DNA of 64,000 bases. Origin: Staphylotrichum longicolle. Its lineage: Eukaryota; Ascomycota; Sordariomycetes; Sordariales; Chaetomiaceae. The stretch spans positions 878,468 to 942,467 of the forward strand of contig JAHCVI010000005.1 of the NCBI GenBank assembly GCA_019096155.1. The letters run 5' to 3'. The notes beneath the pieces were generated by a model, which was given only the letters and a program-made list of their open reading frames with translations, made no database searches and had not been told where the DNA came from. This document shows, piece by piece, positions 1-12,759 of the stretch. The translations under genes and the position numbers were made by a program. Position 1 is the first letter of the stretch; each line of letters starts with the position of its first letter.

Positions 1-596
1 TCGGAATTGGGATGTTGAAAAGTCGCCCCGTCGTCAAGGAGAGCATGCTACGTGCCGTGATCAGAACCTGTCATCGAGGAAGCACGGTTCAGGGTATTAC
101 CGGATCAGAGATACTGCACCGCAGTAAGAAGTATGGAGTGATTCGGCATAGCCTTCCTCTTCTACATGCACGAGCGAGTGCTGGCAAAGATCGCTGATGC
201 TGGTGGTAAAAGATTCGGCATAAGCCTGAGCCTTTGTCTCCCGGCCACACCGTAGAGAGCAGAGCGAGAACATGCCAAGAGCTTGGATATCCGGAAGAGT
301 TCTGGGCGCCTTTGTATCCTTGTTGTCGTTGTTGTCGTCCTCGATTGGAACACTGTTGCTGCTGCCCTTGCCGGCTTGACGTAGTCGGTTTTGACGACAT
401 GCCTGCCCGTGCATATCCACCCGAGAACGCGCTGATGCTGGGCATTCATCGTCGCGGCTGATCTCCACTCCAAGGTGGCCGGCTTGGGAATGTGGAGTCG
501 ACCAGGTTTCGGGGAGATCGTTTGTCGTTGGTGAGCCGAGAAACTTGAGAGTGGCCTCCAAAACTGCCCCGCACGCACGATTCTCCTCGGACATCA

Positions 597-690
597 CCCA
601 ATGATATCGTCCGTGAAGAACCCACATTTCCCGGTCGGAAATTGACCACTAAGTGTGGGGCGTGCAGTAGTCTATCACCGCGGCTGTGGG
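597..690. repeat. Dispersed repeat, copy 1
   Basis: The stretch starting 'cccaatgatatcgt' and running through 'gtgaagaacccacatttc' to 'gtgtggggcgtgcag' and 'gctgtgggaga' matches 57168-57225 and then 57362-57415. The second copy holds about 140 extra bases between the two blocks. Family unknown. Confidence 0.7.
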
Positions 691-1149
691 AGATAATTGC
701 TCTTACCCTTCACCATGTCGAATTTAAACGGACAATGAGAAGCCAAACCAAACTCCTTCAAACTCCCTGGTGAGTACCCTTCGAGCCAGCTGACCGAGAC
801 TGAACTGACATGAGAGACGAACAGGCCAACCCGAACGATGGCCCGGACAAAGTTCCTCCGCCAAGTAAGTAGTTTGGGTCGGTGATGACCAGGGAATCCC
901 TGGTGTTGGATGTTTTTGGCGTCGCTCCACTTCTTTTTGTGGCGGCATCGCGGCATCTTTGGCGGTTCGGTCCGCCATTGGGGAAACTGCGCCTCCAAGC
1001 TTATGTGTGAGATGATGTCGTCACGGACCGACCTACCCTGACGTTTTATGTGGAATGAGCAAGCCTCTTTTGACCCCGCTTCCCTCGCATGCTGCTGTGG
1101 CTGGGCGGCCGAGTCCGTGTGAAAATGAAGCGCAGAAGGGCTACTTGGT

Positions 1150-1184
1150 CTTGCGTGAGCGTGAGCGTGAGCGTGAGCGTGAGA
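1150..1184. repeat. GTGAGC hexanucleotide microsatellite
   Basis: About five tandem copies of GTGAGC/TGAGCG are visible. It gives Arg-Glu or Val-Ser runs in overlapping frames, so the ORFs across it are not evidence of coding. Confidence 0.9.
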
Positions 1185-2815
1185 ACCAGACCGGTTCAAA
1201 AAGTGGACAGGGAGACGCCGGTTTATTCACTTTCAGAGTTGGCTGGCGTCCAGCCGGCGTTGCTGGCTACTGTGATATCAGCGCCCCTTTCCGCCAAGAG
1301 CTTGACCACCCCGACGTGGCCATTGTTGGCAGCGGGCTCTGTTGGGGAATGTAATTTCTGCCTAAGGCATCAAACTTTTCACCAGAGGGGAGAGTTTTGC
1401 TGCCTGAAATGATGCCTTAGGCATCACAGGTTGTAGATGAGATTGACGCCAGGCTGGCGGGGGAATCCAAAGTAACCCTCGCAGCTGGCATCTGCAAGCC
1501 CTCCCCAACACGGGATGGAGCGGCTCAGGGTGTGATTCTACCCGGTCCAGTGCTTGTCACACTCCAAGACCCTGTCGCCAGGGGTCAGCCGCTAGGAGCA
1601 TCATACCACGCCGACCTGCCAATTCCACAGAGTTGTCACTGTCAGACGCAGACTTGTGCTGTGTGTTCTTGGGTGATCCAAACGGACTCAACAATGGTAG
1701 ATCGTCTCGACCATCGTCAGACTTGCTCGAGGCGTTGGACTGGCGAGACGAGGCATCATCGAAGTAGTCATTATGCAGCAGCATCTCCCCTTCTCGACAA
1801 GAATCCTCGTCGCGACTATGTTTGCTGAATAAGATCTTTTCTCGGGAACGACCTCTTGCAGTACTGACCGAGAACTCTCCCCGCTCTACATGCCCACCAC
1901 GAGCTCACACGTACCCGACAGGATTTTGACCGGCCTTCCGTAGCGACTCCGCCAATCAAAGGACCCTGGACTAAAGTAAAATTTGCATGGACATCCCCGA
2001 AGGGTCAGATCCCCGCATCCACCGCCCCGACGATGGTGACGAAGGTCGCCGCCTCTGTAACGACTATAAACGGCGCTAGCGACGGGGGCCGAAAGGCGTT
2101 TCCTACCTCTTCAACTTCGTTTACACCCGTCAAATCTTCTGGAACGCCTCTCGCGCATTCTAGATGGAGCTCCATTATTAGCGCTAGGATCCCGTCCCCT
2201 GCGGGATAGTCGCGAACCAACTGTCAGTAAGGCAGGCAGGGATCGAGGAGTCCAGACCTCTTGAAGGCTGGGATCGAGCGGCGTTGAGCCTAAATCTGTT
2301 GAGTCTGTTGCTCTTTGCCCAGACATCCTCCACCGTTCTGCCTGCGATGTTGTCGGCTTGACCTGCGGTGGCTACGAGGTTACTCCCCTCATGATACTTG
2401 GCCCAGAGCTCGGAATCCTCGACTAGGAAGATTGCCTTGACAAGGTCGAGATGGAACAATAAAGAACGACATGGAAGTCAACTACGAGCCGAACGAGAAC
2501 GACCATGTCCCCGAGACCTCCATAAGGTATAAACGGAGCCCGTCTTCATCGTTCAAGTAATGACTTCTGCACATCGCCGAACTCAACAGTCAGAGACGAC
2601 CTACCTAAGGTAGGTAGGTACTTAACAAATCCCAACTGGACCTTCGAGCCTCTCGGCCTCTCTCTCAACCAAGCCCGCAGCAATTCTTATACCCGGCTGG
2701 ATACGTTATTGTGTCTCACACAGGCCACCAGCTCCTCACCGAGGTCTTGCTGTCTAGGGCCATGAACCGGGTTATCATTCCTCGCCACCCATCACCCATC
2801 TGCGACCCCTGGTGC

Positions 2816-5295
2816 TCACCGCACCGTGACCTCGTGCTCCTTCTTCTTGCTGGCAATGGCCGCCGGCCCGTCGATACAGACCCCCACCACACGGTACTTG
2901 TCGAGCAGGTGGTCCCGGCAAATCAGCAGGTTGCCGGCCCCCGTCTCGACGAAGCCGTAGTCGCGCGCCATGTCCGTCATGCCGTGGCTGAAGTCCTCAC
3001 GCACCAGCATACGCCCGCGCGGCCATTCGAGCACCGCCTCCACGGGCTTGTTTTTTTTCGTGCTCAGGCACTTGGAGGCATGCTTCTTGTGCGCGTTGTT
3101 GTCGCCCTGGAACGCAACGAGTCGGAAGGCCTTGCCGACGTCACCGACCTGCGCCAGCCCCACGCCGTCGCGCAGGGTGATCCGCCCGTCGCCGTCCACC
3201 CCGGCCGACATGCTGCCTAGCACGCCGCCCTGCACTGTCGCGACCGCCTCCATCATCAGCGAGTAGGGACCCGTGATGACGCAACCACAGTTGACGCGAA
3301 GCTCGCACGACAATCGCGCCGTCCTCTTGTTCTGTAGTCGCGAGCCGCAACCCCACACATCGGCCATGTGGACGTTCATCGACCAGTTGTGCGCCCGGAG
3401 CTCGGGGTTTGCCCAGGGGGTGCCGCTGACGCACCGGTCGATCCAGTTGGGCGGCTTCGCGTTGCGGTCCGTAACCCACCACCACGGCTCCAGGCGGCCC
3501 AGCAGCCGCCTGCGGTACTCGACCAAGTCACCGACCGGGTCGAGGATCTTACCCAGTAGCGTTGCGCACTTCACCAGTGTCCGTCCAGTCTCGTCGCGGC
3601 GCACCGTCTCCAGCGAGCCGTGGACACCGATGGCTTCGCTGTGGCGGAAGCGCCCGGCATTGACCTTCTTGCCCAGGTTGCACCCCTGAAAGCTAAATCG
3701 AAACCCGCCCGCCCCCGCCTCCGCCTTCGTTACGGGGATCGGTGTGAGCGTCATGATCTGCCGCGGCGTGCCCACGATGCCGGTCCGCGCCGTGGCCTTG
3801 GCCAGCCCCCCGTCGGGCTGTCCAACGAGGTCAGCTATTAAGTTCCTGTTTGGGGAGTGACGGGAGTAAGGCTGCTCCCAGGGGCTCCCGAGTGCCCCCG
3901 AAACAGCTGAAAGGGAACATAAAGGGCTCGGGTTTGACGTACCTTCAGAAGGCCCAGGTCGACCACCCCCGCGAAGCAGTCCGTGGTCAGCAACTGGTCG
4001 CCCATCCGCTTCTTCTTCTTCTTGGGCGTCTCAGTCTTCGCCAAGACGGGGATCCAGTCCCACTCGCCCCGCTCCCGGCTGCTGGTCACCAACCGCGTCC
4101 ACGCACGCTTGGTCTTGATGGACAGCTGCTTGAAGAAGGCGAACGAAAGGGCCTCGATGTCGGTCCCTTCCAGGTCTCGTTTCATCTCGGCAACCGTAAA
4201 CAGGCCGTTAAAGACGCCCAGCAACCCTTTGAAGAGGTCCTCTTCCTTCTTGGATTTGCGCGCCCGTAGGGAGATGGCCGAGAAGACGTTGCGGATCCCG
4301 CGGTGATTCTCGACCCACCAAGATGGGCCGCCGCTCATGATGTCGACCCGCGCCGATTGGATGCCCCGCACCTGAGTCTGCAGCGCCGTGAGGCCGAGGA
4401 CGTCTTCCTTGATCAGACCCAGGATGGCGTTGACGGCCGCCGACTTGATCTCCCTGCTCTCGTCGACCCAGTCGTGCAGTTTCACCGCCCTGTCCTGGGC
4501 GTCCCACGCGAGGTTCATCCACGCGTCGAGCTCGCCGAGCGACGACACATGCTCCCCGTTGATCACCCACATGGTGATCCATTTGCCGAGTAGCATCTCC
4601 TGGAACGTCCACAGTCGTCCGAAGTACCTGTGGTTAAACACCGACTGCACCCGCTCGATGCTTGTTGCGTAGCAGTTGAACACTCCGACTTCGAAACCAG
4701 CCGCCTGGACGGTCTGCTTGTCCATGCCAAAACGCCAGTCGTCGCTGCCGGCCCACTCGCGGAGCCGCGCCGTCAGGTCGTGGTTCAGCTTGCCAGCCTC
4801 AGCAAGCGTCGCGCCGCCCATGTGCTCGAGGATGTGGTTGACAAACCGCAGGTCTCTGACGATGCCGTGTGGGTCCCAGGCCTCGGCCATGTCAAGGAGA
4901 ATGTGGCACTTAACGGCGTTGGTGTAATAGTCGTGCATCTTGCTCATCTCGACATTGACCTCCCCACTGTCGTCCTGGTTGATGCATAAGGAATCCACCC
5001 AGAGGTACGTCACCTCGCTGGTCCGAACGAACTGCTTGATCCCGTCCAGTTTTTTTTGCGAGAGCTCGAGCTTCCACGTTACGCCCTCGATCCCGGTGTC
5101 GACGCCCTCAATGCCGCCCTCACTGCCGCCATCGTCATCCTCGTCGTCATCGTCCTCATCCTTTTCCTCCTCGTCGCCGTCTTGCCATGTGTACGAGGCG
5201 ATGTGGTACTGGACACGCCCCCCAAGATTGGCAGGGTAGACGACGGAGAATGTGCCATCCTTGGCATTGTAAGTGAGAAGCCTCAACGGCGCCAT
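2816..5295 (-). CDS. HET-domain (heterokaryon incompatibility) protein
   Basis: Model: exon 1 5295-3943, intron 3942-3818, exon 2 3817-2816, 784 aa. The intron has a GTACGT donor, a CTGAC branch site 13 bases before the CAG acceptor, and keeps phase 0. The N-terminus carries HET-domain hallmarks: YHIASYTW at residues 30-37, YLWVDSLCINQDD at 97-109 and a Met near 120 before the 'YYTNA' block. A run of Asp/Glu/Gly at about 40-65 interrupts the domain's first loop. 'GRLWTFQEM' near residue 225 is another conserved block. HET proteins trigger cell death after fusion of genetically different hyphae. The long C-terminal half, ending in a Lys/Glu-rich tail, is typical of the family but has no assigned role. 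The frame looks intact, unlike most neighbours, so this may be a functional allorecognition gene. Confidence 0.88.
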
Positions 5296-5299
5296 GGCT

Positions 5300-6230
5300 T
5301 CGCTGGTGTCGGTTTAGAATGGCGAAAATCGAGAAGAGATTCTTGGAGTGAATGAATTCCCATCGTCGCGCAAGAGCCAAGGACCGCATACATGTATTGC
5401 ACCCTGCATGAGGGACGCGATGGGCCATGGCCCGCACCAACGAAATTGTCCAGCTCCCCAATTTGTGGCACAGCACTCCTCTCTTGCCAATGTGTCAAGC
5501 CTTGCCTTAAAATTAGACGTTTCATTGCATGAGGCTGTGCTCTGTAGCTCTCGGCGGCGGCTAGGCTGTGTTCTGGTCGGGCTCAACTCCCTATTGGTCG
5601 GTCGGCGCAGGAGATGAATGCGAGGCCGAACCGTGTCCGTCCATTGGATGAAAATTGTTCGGGTGGCGCTTAAGATCGACTTCGATAGGTAGGGATTGAC
5701 TGCCTCCTCGGACAAACAGGCGGTCTCTAACCGTTTGGCTAGGCTCCACCAGGGCATGCAAAGCCCACAAGATCACACCCCCACCTCCGTCCGTCTTCGT
5801 CAACCATAACGGTACATGTACGTCCTCGAATACAGAACCATGTTGCCGTGCTCATCCTGTCCTGCCAGAACTCCCAGCGTCCGCCCAAGTGGAGCATGTT
5901 GAAACCAAGCAAGCGCAGAGAGACAACTCGAAACGACCCATGGCGCGAGAGCAGGATCAAAGGGGTTCTAGGCCTGTAGTCGCCACCTGGTTTTGCAACT
6001 ATCTGATGACGACTCTACGAGTATAACTAAGCTTGAAGAAAGAAAGAAAAGAACGGGACATGGCCAACGCGTCGCGTTGGCTCTGTCTGCCCAGAGGGAG
6101 GCTAAGAATGAAAAGGGGTAAGTGTGATGGAGTCGTTGGCCATGGGTTGGTCAGGGGTCCCCGTCGGGGGTCTCCGTCAGGGGTTGGGGTTGGCCGAGAG
6201 TCGCCGAGGCCTCTGCAGGGCTCAGCCCAT
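5300..6230. other. Intergenic, 5' flank of the HET gene
   Basis: No ORF here has a recognisable motif. The part next to 5295 should hold the HET promoter. Purine-rich 'gaaagaaagaaaag' lies near 6036. Confidence 0.4.
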
Positions 6231-6239
6231 TACACACAC

Positions 6240-6585
6240 AACCTAGGAGGAAATGCGCGTTTATATAGCTCAACCACATACTGAACTATTGTCTGCTCTT
6301 CTAGATCTGTTAGACTACGTGAGTTGGCCAGGATATCGCATCGTGCAGGCTTGCCGGCGTATCGGCCTTGCGGCCAACTCCGTAGATCTTAGCTGCAGCT
6401 CGTATGCTTAGATCCTGGTCGTTTTGAAGAGCTTGGAGGGCCAAGATTACTTGGCCTTCTCTTAAAGTAGAAGGCATCTTAGATGATTTGAGGAAATTGA
6501 TGTTGAGTAGAGACGTGTCGCGTCGCGTTGAAAGTGGGTCATTCGCTTGTCTGGGGCACTCGCTTATCATGTACGGTATGTATTT
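6240..6585 (-). mobile_element. Truncated pogo/Fot1 element (B-family remnant)
   Basis: Read on the minus strand, 6478-6370 begins with MPSTLREGQVILALQALQND and continues into 'LSIRAAAKIYGV', the N-terminal helix-turn-helix of a pogo-type transposase. It parallels the start of element B at 24459. The upstream flank 6532-6578 ('cattcgcttgtctgggg...cactcgcttatcatgtacg') is a decayed terminal repeat of the same paired-motif type as B and 25724. Homology runs leftward to about 6240 ('agctcaacc...actgaactattg') and stops. Only the first tenth of the gene survives, and a further deletion of about 18 bases lies in the helix-turn-helix linker. Non-functional. Confidence 0.8.
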
Positions 6586-6799
6586 TCATAACGCTAACCG
6601 CTAACCCCTTTGTGCTGACTTGGTTGGTGACCCCGGTGAGGTGTCAGAGAACCTTAGTTGAGTATGCGAGTCACCGCCGGCAGAGCTGCGCTCGAGGCCA
6701 ATATACTCTACCTTTCCGGGCCCTTTGCCTGTCCACGCCTTCCCTAGGCTATCTATCCTTACTACAGTGACTCGCTTAGATCCTGTAGTCCACTGCCCG

Positions 6800-7934
6800 T
6801 CCGATTGTGCTCGTCTGCTAGTGTCGGTGACGGTCTGTCCCGTCTTCCAAAACTTGAACAGCGACTTGAGCCGCGGGATACAGCCGCAGATGAGGCCCAA
6901 CTGGACCTCGACGGCCGTCTATAACTATAGATGGAAGCTGTACCATGTGACGTCGTACGTCACCTGTACGACGTAGTGGATCTAGTAGATGCGGATGCAG
7001 CCGGCGAAGACGACGACCAAGTCGAAGCCTGAAGAGCGTAATGAGGGCGAGGCACTGCGAGAGCGGCAGATTAGTGTGGTAGAGGGTCGGTAGCGGAAGC
7101 ACCTATACGAAGAGGTCAAGAATAGCGGTAATGGTGGCATGGGCGATCAGCGACGGGGCTTCGTTGAAACAGTCGCGCGGGTACAGCTTGAGGTCCCAGT
7201 AGCTCGTGATGGGACTGTAACAGGATATATAGATGGTCAGCAACCCGATACCTTTGATATATTATACATAGTGTCCGGAGTACCTTGGAGACTTACCGAC
7301 ACTGGCTCAAGAGGGCAACAAAAAAGGAGAAGTTGGTCAGCGCGATGGCCCAGATACCGACGACTTGGTGTCCTGTTAACTGCTATGCTATATGGATCTT
7401 GAATCTCGAACGGGTCGGAGTCCGGGGCAGCAAGACGTACTGGTCAAGCGGCGAAACCAAGAGCCTCGTGGTGCAAGCCGTAGGTAGCTGACAAACATCG
7501 AGATCTTGGCCAGCACTGTCGCCAGGATAAATAGGATCTGGGCGGCGAACAAGACCTGGCGACTGGCTACCATTTTGGCGATGGTCAAGTCCCAAATATG
7601 AATGTCCTAGCTGTACCTGGAAGAGGCCAGGGCGATACAGATAGTGACTCCCGCGCCGAAGAGCTGGGGTATATGGTGATGAATTAGCTATTACAATCCG
7701 ATCCCTGGTAGTGTTATGGGTACAAATTCCTACCGTTGCGCCGAATATCAGCCAGTCATCCCAATCGACGTTACGCATGATGCGTGCTTTGACATGGAGA
7801 CGCAAACCGAGACATATGGTGCTAATCGATACGGCGAGGAGCTCTACGATGACGAGAGCAGGACCCCGACTCTCTGGGTTGGTATAGTTTGGGGCCGGCC
7901 ACGAGGCTACGACGTCGTGAGGCGGCTGCCTTAT
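6800..7934 (-). pseudogene. SAT4/rhodopsin-domain integral membrane protein, RIP-damaged
   Basis: Minus-strand blocks, in order, read 'PNYTNPESRGPALVIVELL' (first membrane span), 'RLHVKARIMRNVDWDDWLI', 'LFAAQILFILATVLAKISMF', 'GSWFRRLT', 'VVGIWAIALTNFSFFVALLS', 'YWDLKLYPRDCFNEAPSLI', 'LPLPTLYH' and 'VQLGLICGCIPRLKSL'. This is the usual order of the fungal rhodopsin-domain (SAT4-type, PTH11-like) family of seven-span membrane proteins. Stops interrupt it: in the segment near 7000-6900 three TAG codons stand where the family has Trp (IRIY*IHY, FHL*L*TAVE). The likely start at 7934-7932 reads ATA rather than ATG. All are G-to-A on the coding strand in TpG context, the RIP signature. Exon boundaries were not resolved. 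Confidence 0.8.
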
Positions 7935-8892
7935 GTTGGCGGAAAGAGAACGCGGAGGGGGGGAGAAAATACGACTATACGAGTATCACGGCTTGGTGCT
8001 ATACCGGCCGAAGCGTTTCGTCAAGATTATGGTTGGTTGGTTGTGTGCTTCCTGTGCCTGCCCCGGAGCCGAGGAAGCGGAAGGAGATGGAGGATGGGAT
8101 GGGGAATCTGGGGTAAACAAGGGGACAGATACTACACATGTACGCTATATACGTGTGAGATGTGCCACGTCATCTTCACGTTGCTTCCCGTCCAGGTGAG
8201 CAACCTCCGCACCAGCTCCGCACTGACGCCTGCCCTGGGCGTGAGCCCGCCGCCCCGGTGGTGTGATGGGAAACCAGGGCGATGGGAAATCGTGAAAGCT
8301 TCCTCTAGGCCTGCAGTGAACTCCATCGGGCTTTGACAGATCTGGGCAGGCTTGTACAGTACGTCCCCGTTGTCCGTGCGCGCGAGCCAGGCCCGGTTTT
8401 AGTTTGCCACACTCAGGGGCTGACACGAACCCAATGCCATGCCCATGCTCGCCATGGCATGTCGAATCATCAACCATTGCACATTGCATTGCACGCCTGT
8501 GACAGGGTTAAGTCAGTCCCGCTTCCCCGGACCCCAGACCCCAGACTGACACCGCCCGCTGATGGTTCCGCCTCATTTCGGAGTAGTTTCGCTTTTGGCG
8601 GGGCTGTCATAAATCATCTAACCGCTTCCAAGAGGCGAGGTCCACTCGCCGTGATCTGGGTGGGCAGCGGTTGGTCGTAGCCCATACCATCTCCAAGACA
8701 CATCCATACCCAAGGCGACTATACATCTGTTAGGGTCAGAAGGGGGTGGATGGTATTATTATAGTAGAGTCTATTGCAGAGAAGGAGAAGAAGGCGAAAT
8801 GCAAGAAACGAAATAGTATAGCCTAGGGCGCGCCGATGCTTCTGGAACGCCATCCGCCCGAGCGTTGGATCCCCTTTTCTTTCTTCGCTTTT

Positions 8893-10380
8893 TTATGCTG
8901 ATGGTGAGCGAGCCTCGCTCCTCGACTCACTCACCTCAACCTCGAACTCGACCGTCTTGCTGATGCCGACCTGTCCGGCATCTATCGCATCCAGGTCGGC
9001 GTCCGAGGCCGCCGTGCCAAACGGATTGGGACGGATGATGCGCTCCTGCGAACTTGTCCTACCATATCCGGAGTCCGCCGCGCCGCCATGGACCTCGACG
9101 ACGTGTTGGTTAGGAGTAAATGCCACCTCCTCTCTCCCGCCCGAGACGAAGTGCCTTCTATTAGGTTGCGTGTCGCGAGGCTGGGGAAGGGAGAAGGAGA
9201 GTGCTAGTACGCAATTGGGAGTACTTACAGCATCATTATGGGAAAGAGACTCTCTAGCGTATAGGCGAAGCGGTCGACCTGGCTGGCAGTATATGTTGCA
9301 CTCTGGGCCGTAGCCTGGAAGGAGTAGGTGACGGCACGTATAATGCCAACGACGGCCAGGAGCGCCAGACGAACCTCGGTGCTGCGCATCAGGAACCGGA
9401 ATAGGCCTGTTTTGGTGACGCACTTGAGAGAGTTGATCTTCGCCTTGGAAAAACTAGTCAATAGATAGTAGGCGCTTACGCATTCGAGCACGGCTATGAG
9501 GGGGAAGTAGGCCATATGTAGGTGGTTCACAGTATCTTGGAGCCCGCTACCGCCGCCGACAATGAGCCTAACGCGGGTGATGGCGATCGTGATGCGGATG
9601 ACGACGATGGCTAGAATAAGGGTCCAGAACAAGCTCGCGAAGATACGCCGCTGCTGGCTACGTAGAATGCGGCTTAGGATAACATAGCTAAAAAACGATA
9701 GTCCTGCTTCTTGAACCTATAGCGGAGAGAGTGAGCCCCCCCCTCAACGAAGAATGAGCTGAGGATAGTGGGCTAGTCTATCAAGTACTTACCAGCTATA
9801 GTATATCCGCAAATACTGACGCAACAGCTTGGTTTGCGACTGGCGGGGAGGTTAAGTAGAAAGCGTAGTAACAGAGGCCATTTGCGACGGCACCGGCGGC
9901 CGAGGTGACGATAGGGACGGTAGCGATTAGAGAGAAGTTCGTGATGCTGATAACGAGGAGGCCAAAGAAGACGTTGACCACTCCGATTGTGCTGAGAATT
10001 GACCAGCTCAACTCGAAGTAGACTGGGTCCGACGCTATGATGGCCAATGGAGATGTACCGGCCCGCTAGAGCGGCTGGTATGATACGAAGAAGGGAAGCT
10101 GAGACTCCTGATCACGGTAAGGACGGCCGACGGGGTGACGGCGATAATGTATACCCTATGTGTTCAACTAGGCCGTGAACGGCCAAAACGCGGATACCAA
10201 AACCCGGCCGCATATATATCAGGGCCGTGAGGGAGTATAAACAAGACCGATGTGTGTGATGCGGATGGTAGAAAAAAAGAGGACGATGCGGAAGAGTTGC
10301 AGAGCTCAAGTACAGTCCTAAAGCACCTGGCAAGTGGCGAGTTATAACTGGCGGCCAGCTCCAAAGAGGGCTGCCGCAAA
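8893..10380 (-). pseudogene. Multi-span fungal membrane protein, RIP-damaged
   Basis: Hydrophobic minus-strand exons read 'YFELSWSILSTIGVVNVFFG' to 'ADIL' (10047-9796), then after a GTAAGT...TATAG intron 'QEAGLSFFSYVILSRILRS' (from about 9725), and 'FWTLILAIVVIRITIAITR' to 'SLFPIMML' (9632-9225). A polar tail follows ('TQPNRRHFVSGG' to 'EVEVSESRSEARSPSA', ending at 8893). At least six membrane spans precede a cytosolic-type tail. The exon before the intron ends FADIL, TAG, L: the stop stands where Trp is expected (TGG to TAG, RIP type). The 5' end (10379-10164) is uncertain. I recognise it only as a family of fungal integral membrane proteins without assigned function. Its gene order beside the SAT4 relic suggests both came in one duplicated block. 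Confidence 0.65.
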
Positions 10381-10399
10381 CACGCTCTCCGGTGTTTGC

Positions 10400-12750
10400 C
10401 TTTTTATCGACGACTGTGGCTCAAGTTTCTCCTATTTAGAGCATTAGCCGGCGGGGCACCACTAGTGCCAATTAGGCCGTCATGGATAGGCGTCTAGAAC
10501 AGCCGGTGCGGTTCCCACCTTGATTCCCCTGAAATGGGCCGATTCCCATGTGCTGTGGCTGAGTGATGCGAATTTGTGTTGTGGCATGCTTGTGGCAATT
10601 GCGGCGTGGTGTGGCTGCCTTCAGGCGTTGTTTTCAGGTGCATGGTCAACCCTGACCAACCCCCTTACCCCACTCTCCCCACCCTTGCTCCACCCCTTTT
10701 TCCCCCCTATTGTATTGTATGCTTGAATTTTTTTGTTCCCGGTTCGTTGTGATATCGACTTTGTGTGAGTATCAAGCCTCGCATGGGAGCAACTGTGTCG
10801 GCAAACTCACCAGAAAGGAAGGACAGCTAGGGAAATCTTCGCCATGGCCTGCTTGGTACACTAAGCGGGCGTCTTGAGGTTGGATCGTACCCACAAGTGG
10901 ACCTTTCACCTGTTGGACAATCAGGTGCCCCATCCCACGACAAGTATTGTATTGTATTGTCAAGCGACTGGCGCCACACAATGAGCATCTCTACGACCAG
11001 GATAGGTAGCAATCCGAGCCTCCGATTTATCGTCGAGGCTCACTGAATCTACACGCCACTTCCCTCGGCCGATTCAGGCACGATTTGGGCCCGCCAGGCC
11101 TAGCCACTTAGTTTCATATGCTAGTGTAGCTTAAGCGCTCTGGATGCAAATTAGCGATGCCTAATTTGTCCCTTCCCACTGTATTTACGCTCAACTTATA
11201 CTAGAACGAAACGGAACCCCAAGCCAGGGATCCACGTTCAAATGGCATTAGCACTATTGATATCTCGGCATATCCTCAGGGCACCTTAGAGATCACGGGG
11301 CGTCCACCATCCCCTCAACTATCCCCTTATAGGTTGATTGCGTAGGAGGGATGAACCGTCCTGTTAGAGGATTCCGAGATGGGGCGGCGGTGGCGGTGAT
11401 GCAGCCCCCAATGGTGGGCGAGACGACTAGCTACCTTCGCCGAAGCGTTTAAGCCGTACCCTAAAACCGAGCGGAAAAGTCCGCGAAAGCAGACAATCGT
11501 CCGAGGGGGATGTTAATATATCGAGACGAGCTACACATGGTATCGCGCTGACTGACCATGCCGATGACACTAAATTGCAATCTGAGATCCTCTCCCTCAG
11601 TGCCCTCTCCCAATATCTGAGCGAGTCATGTAGCTGAGTGTAAAACCGCAATGAAGGAATCCGCCTTTGTCATCTTCGATCTTTCTGCCCTGTCCCTATG
11701 CATCCGTTCCTACACCTTCTCTACCGCTATACGGGCCTAGTTCATATGTTTCACCAGGAAGGATTGTCTTTTATCTAGAGAGAACTCCCGTCCTAGATAT
11801 TCCTTGCAAATTTATGCCTAAATCCTTCCGTCTCTTTGTTATCTTTAGCGGACTGCCTAGGATCGAGGATATTGCCTTCCGACGGCTTGAAGGTTATGTA
11901 GAAGAGTTAGAATAGTACATCCTGGTCGGCATGTGGAAGCTCAATTTTTTTGTCCACGCGACCAGCCTGTCGGAGGGCCCGATAGATGCTCTATATGGTT
12001 CCTGGTCCCTAGCAACGCATCGGTGACTCCTGTAGGAAACAAGCCGTGCGGGAGTGAGGGCTGCTGGGATGGCCAGGTCAGGTGCCTGGTTAGAGATAAG
12101 GAAAGAGTGCGAATGGGAACCTGGGTAGACCCATTTGATCTCGATCGCCGCTTACCCTAATTCTTACAACGCCCAACCGTCCAGAGTGGAGCCCGAGCGG
12201 CTGTATCCCCCCTTGTACTGTTAGGCAGGTTCCTTCCTAGTCTGTACACTTGCCATCTACCACCTTACCTACTACCTACCGCTTTAGGTAGATTGCCGTA
12301 CCCTTCTAACGGCCGAACCTCGTCTGTCACCCAATACTCTAGAATACGGCTATAGTAGAAAAGGGAAACAGTCGAAATCGGAATCGGAAGTCGCCTATTC
12401 CTCGCCTCCTACCCGCCTATCGCACCTACGATCGAAGGGTCTTGTGCTCACCTCTTGCTAACCACCTCTTTTACGCCCCTTATAGTTAGGTGATCATTTG
12501 TAGTCAAGCTGCCGGAGGATGTAGATGTCGTTGCGGACGAGGCACGTTATGGAAGCGGGCGAGTCGGAACCTCGGCAAAGGTCGGTTTGTTCCCCCTTAG
12601 ACAAAAACCCTTGTAGGCATCTATGCGGATTATCGATACGACTGTAGTGAGATTCCAACTGCCGACAGCGCCGAACACTACTACGTACGCCCCCAAGAAC
12701 CCATGGAGACGTCGTACAGAGAACGACCGACTATGGCTACTATACTAATC
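10400..12750. other. Gene-poor decayed DNA upstream of the nsdD-like relic
   Basis: No ORF exceeds about 80 codons and none shows a motif. The sequence is rich in TA steps and stop codons, as expected of RIP-altered DNA. Short TTGTA pentamer runs occur near 10684 and 10946-10960. It probably includes the former promoter and 5' leader of the GATA-factor relic, since this gene class has long leaders. Confidence 0.45.
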
Positions 12751-12759
12751 AGCCCGAAC

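Larger units (their letters stand above)
1..2790. other. No convincing gene; short repeats only
   Basis: ORFs here are short, overlap on both strands and show no motif I recognise. Visible structure is a TGAGCG-type hexanucleotide run near 1155-1183, two inverted copies of a near-palindrome (core TGCCTWAGGCA) at about 1359-1372 and 1410-1426, and a segment near 597-690 that recurs at 57168-57415. A minus-strand frame at 2184-2459 is moderately protein-like, but I could not assign it. Confidence 0.5.

Noticed and set aside
3818..3942. Shorter HET introns ending at TTTCAG, AAACAG or AATAG
   Set aside because: They give a 36-nt intron or bring in a stop; only the acceptor ending at 3818 keeps phase with exon 2.
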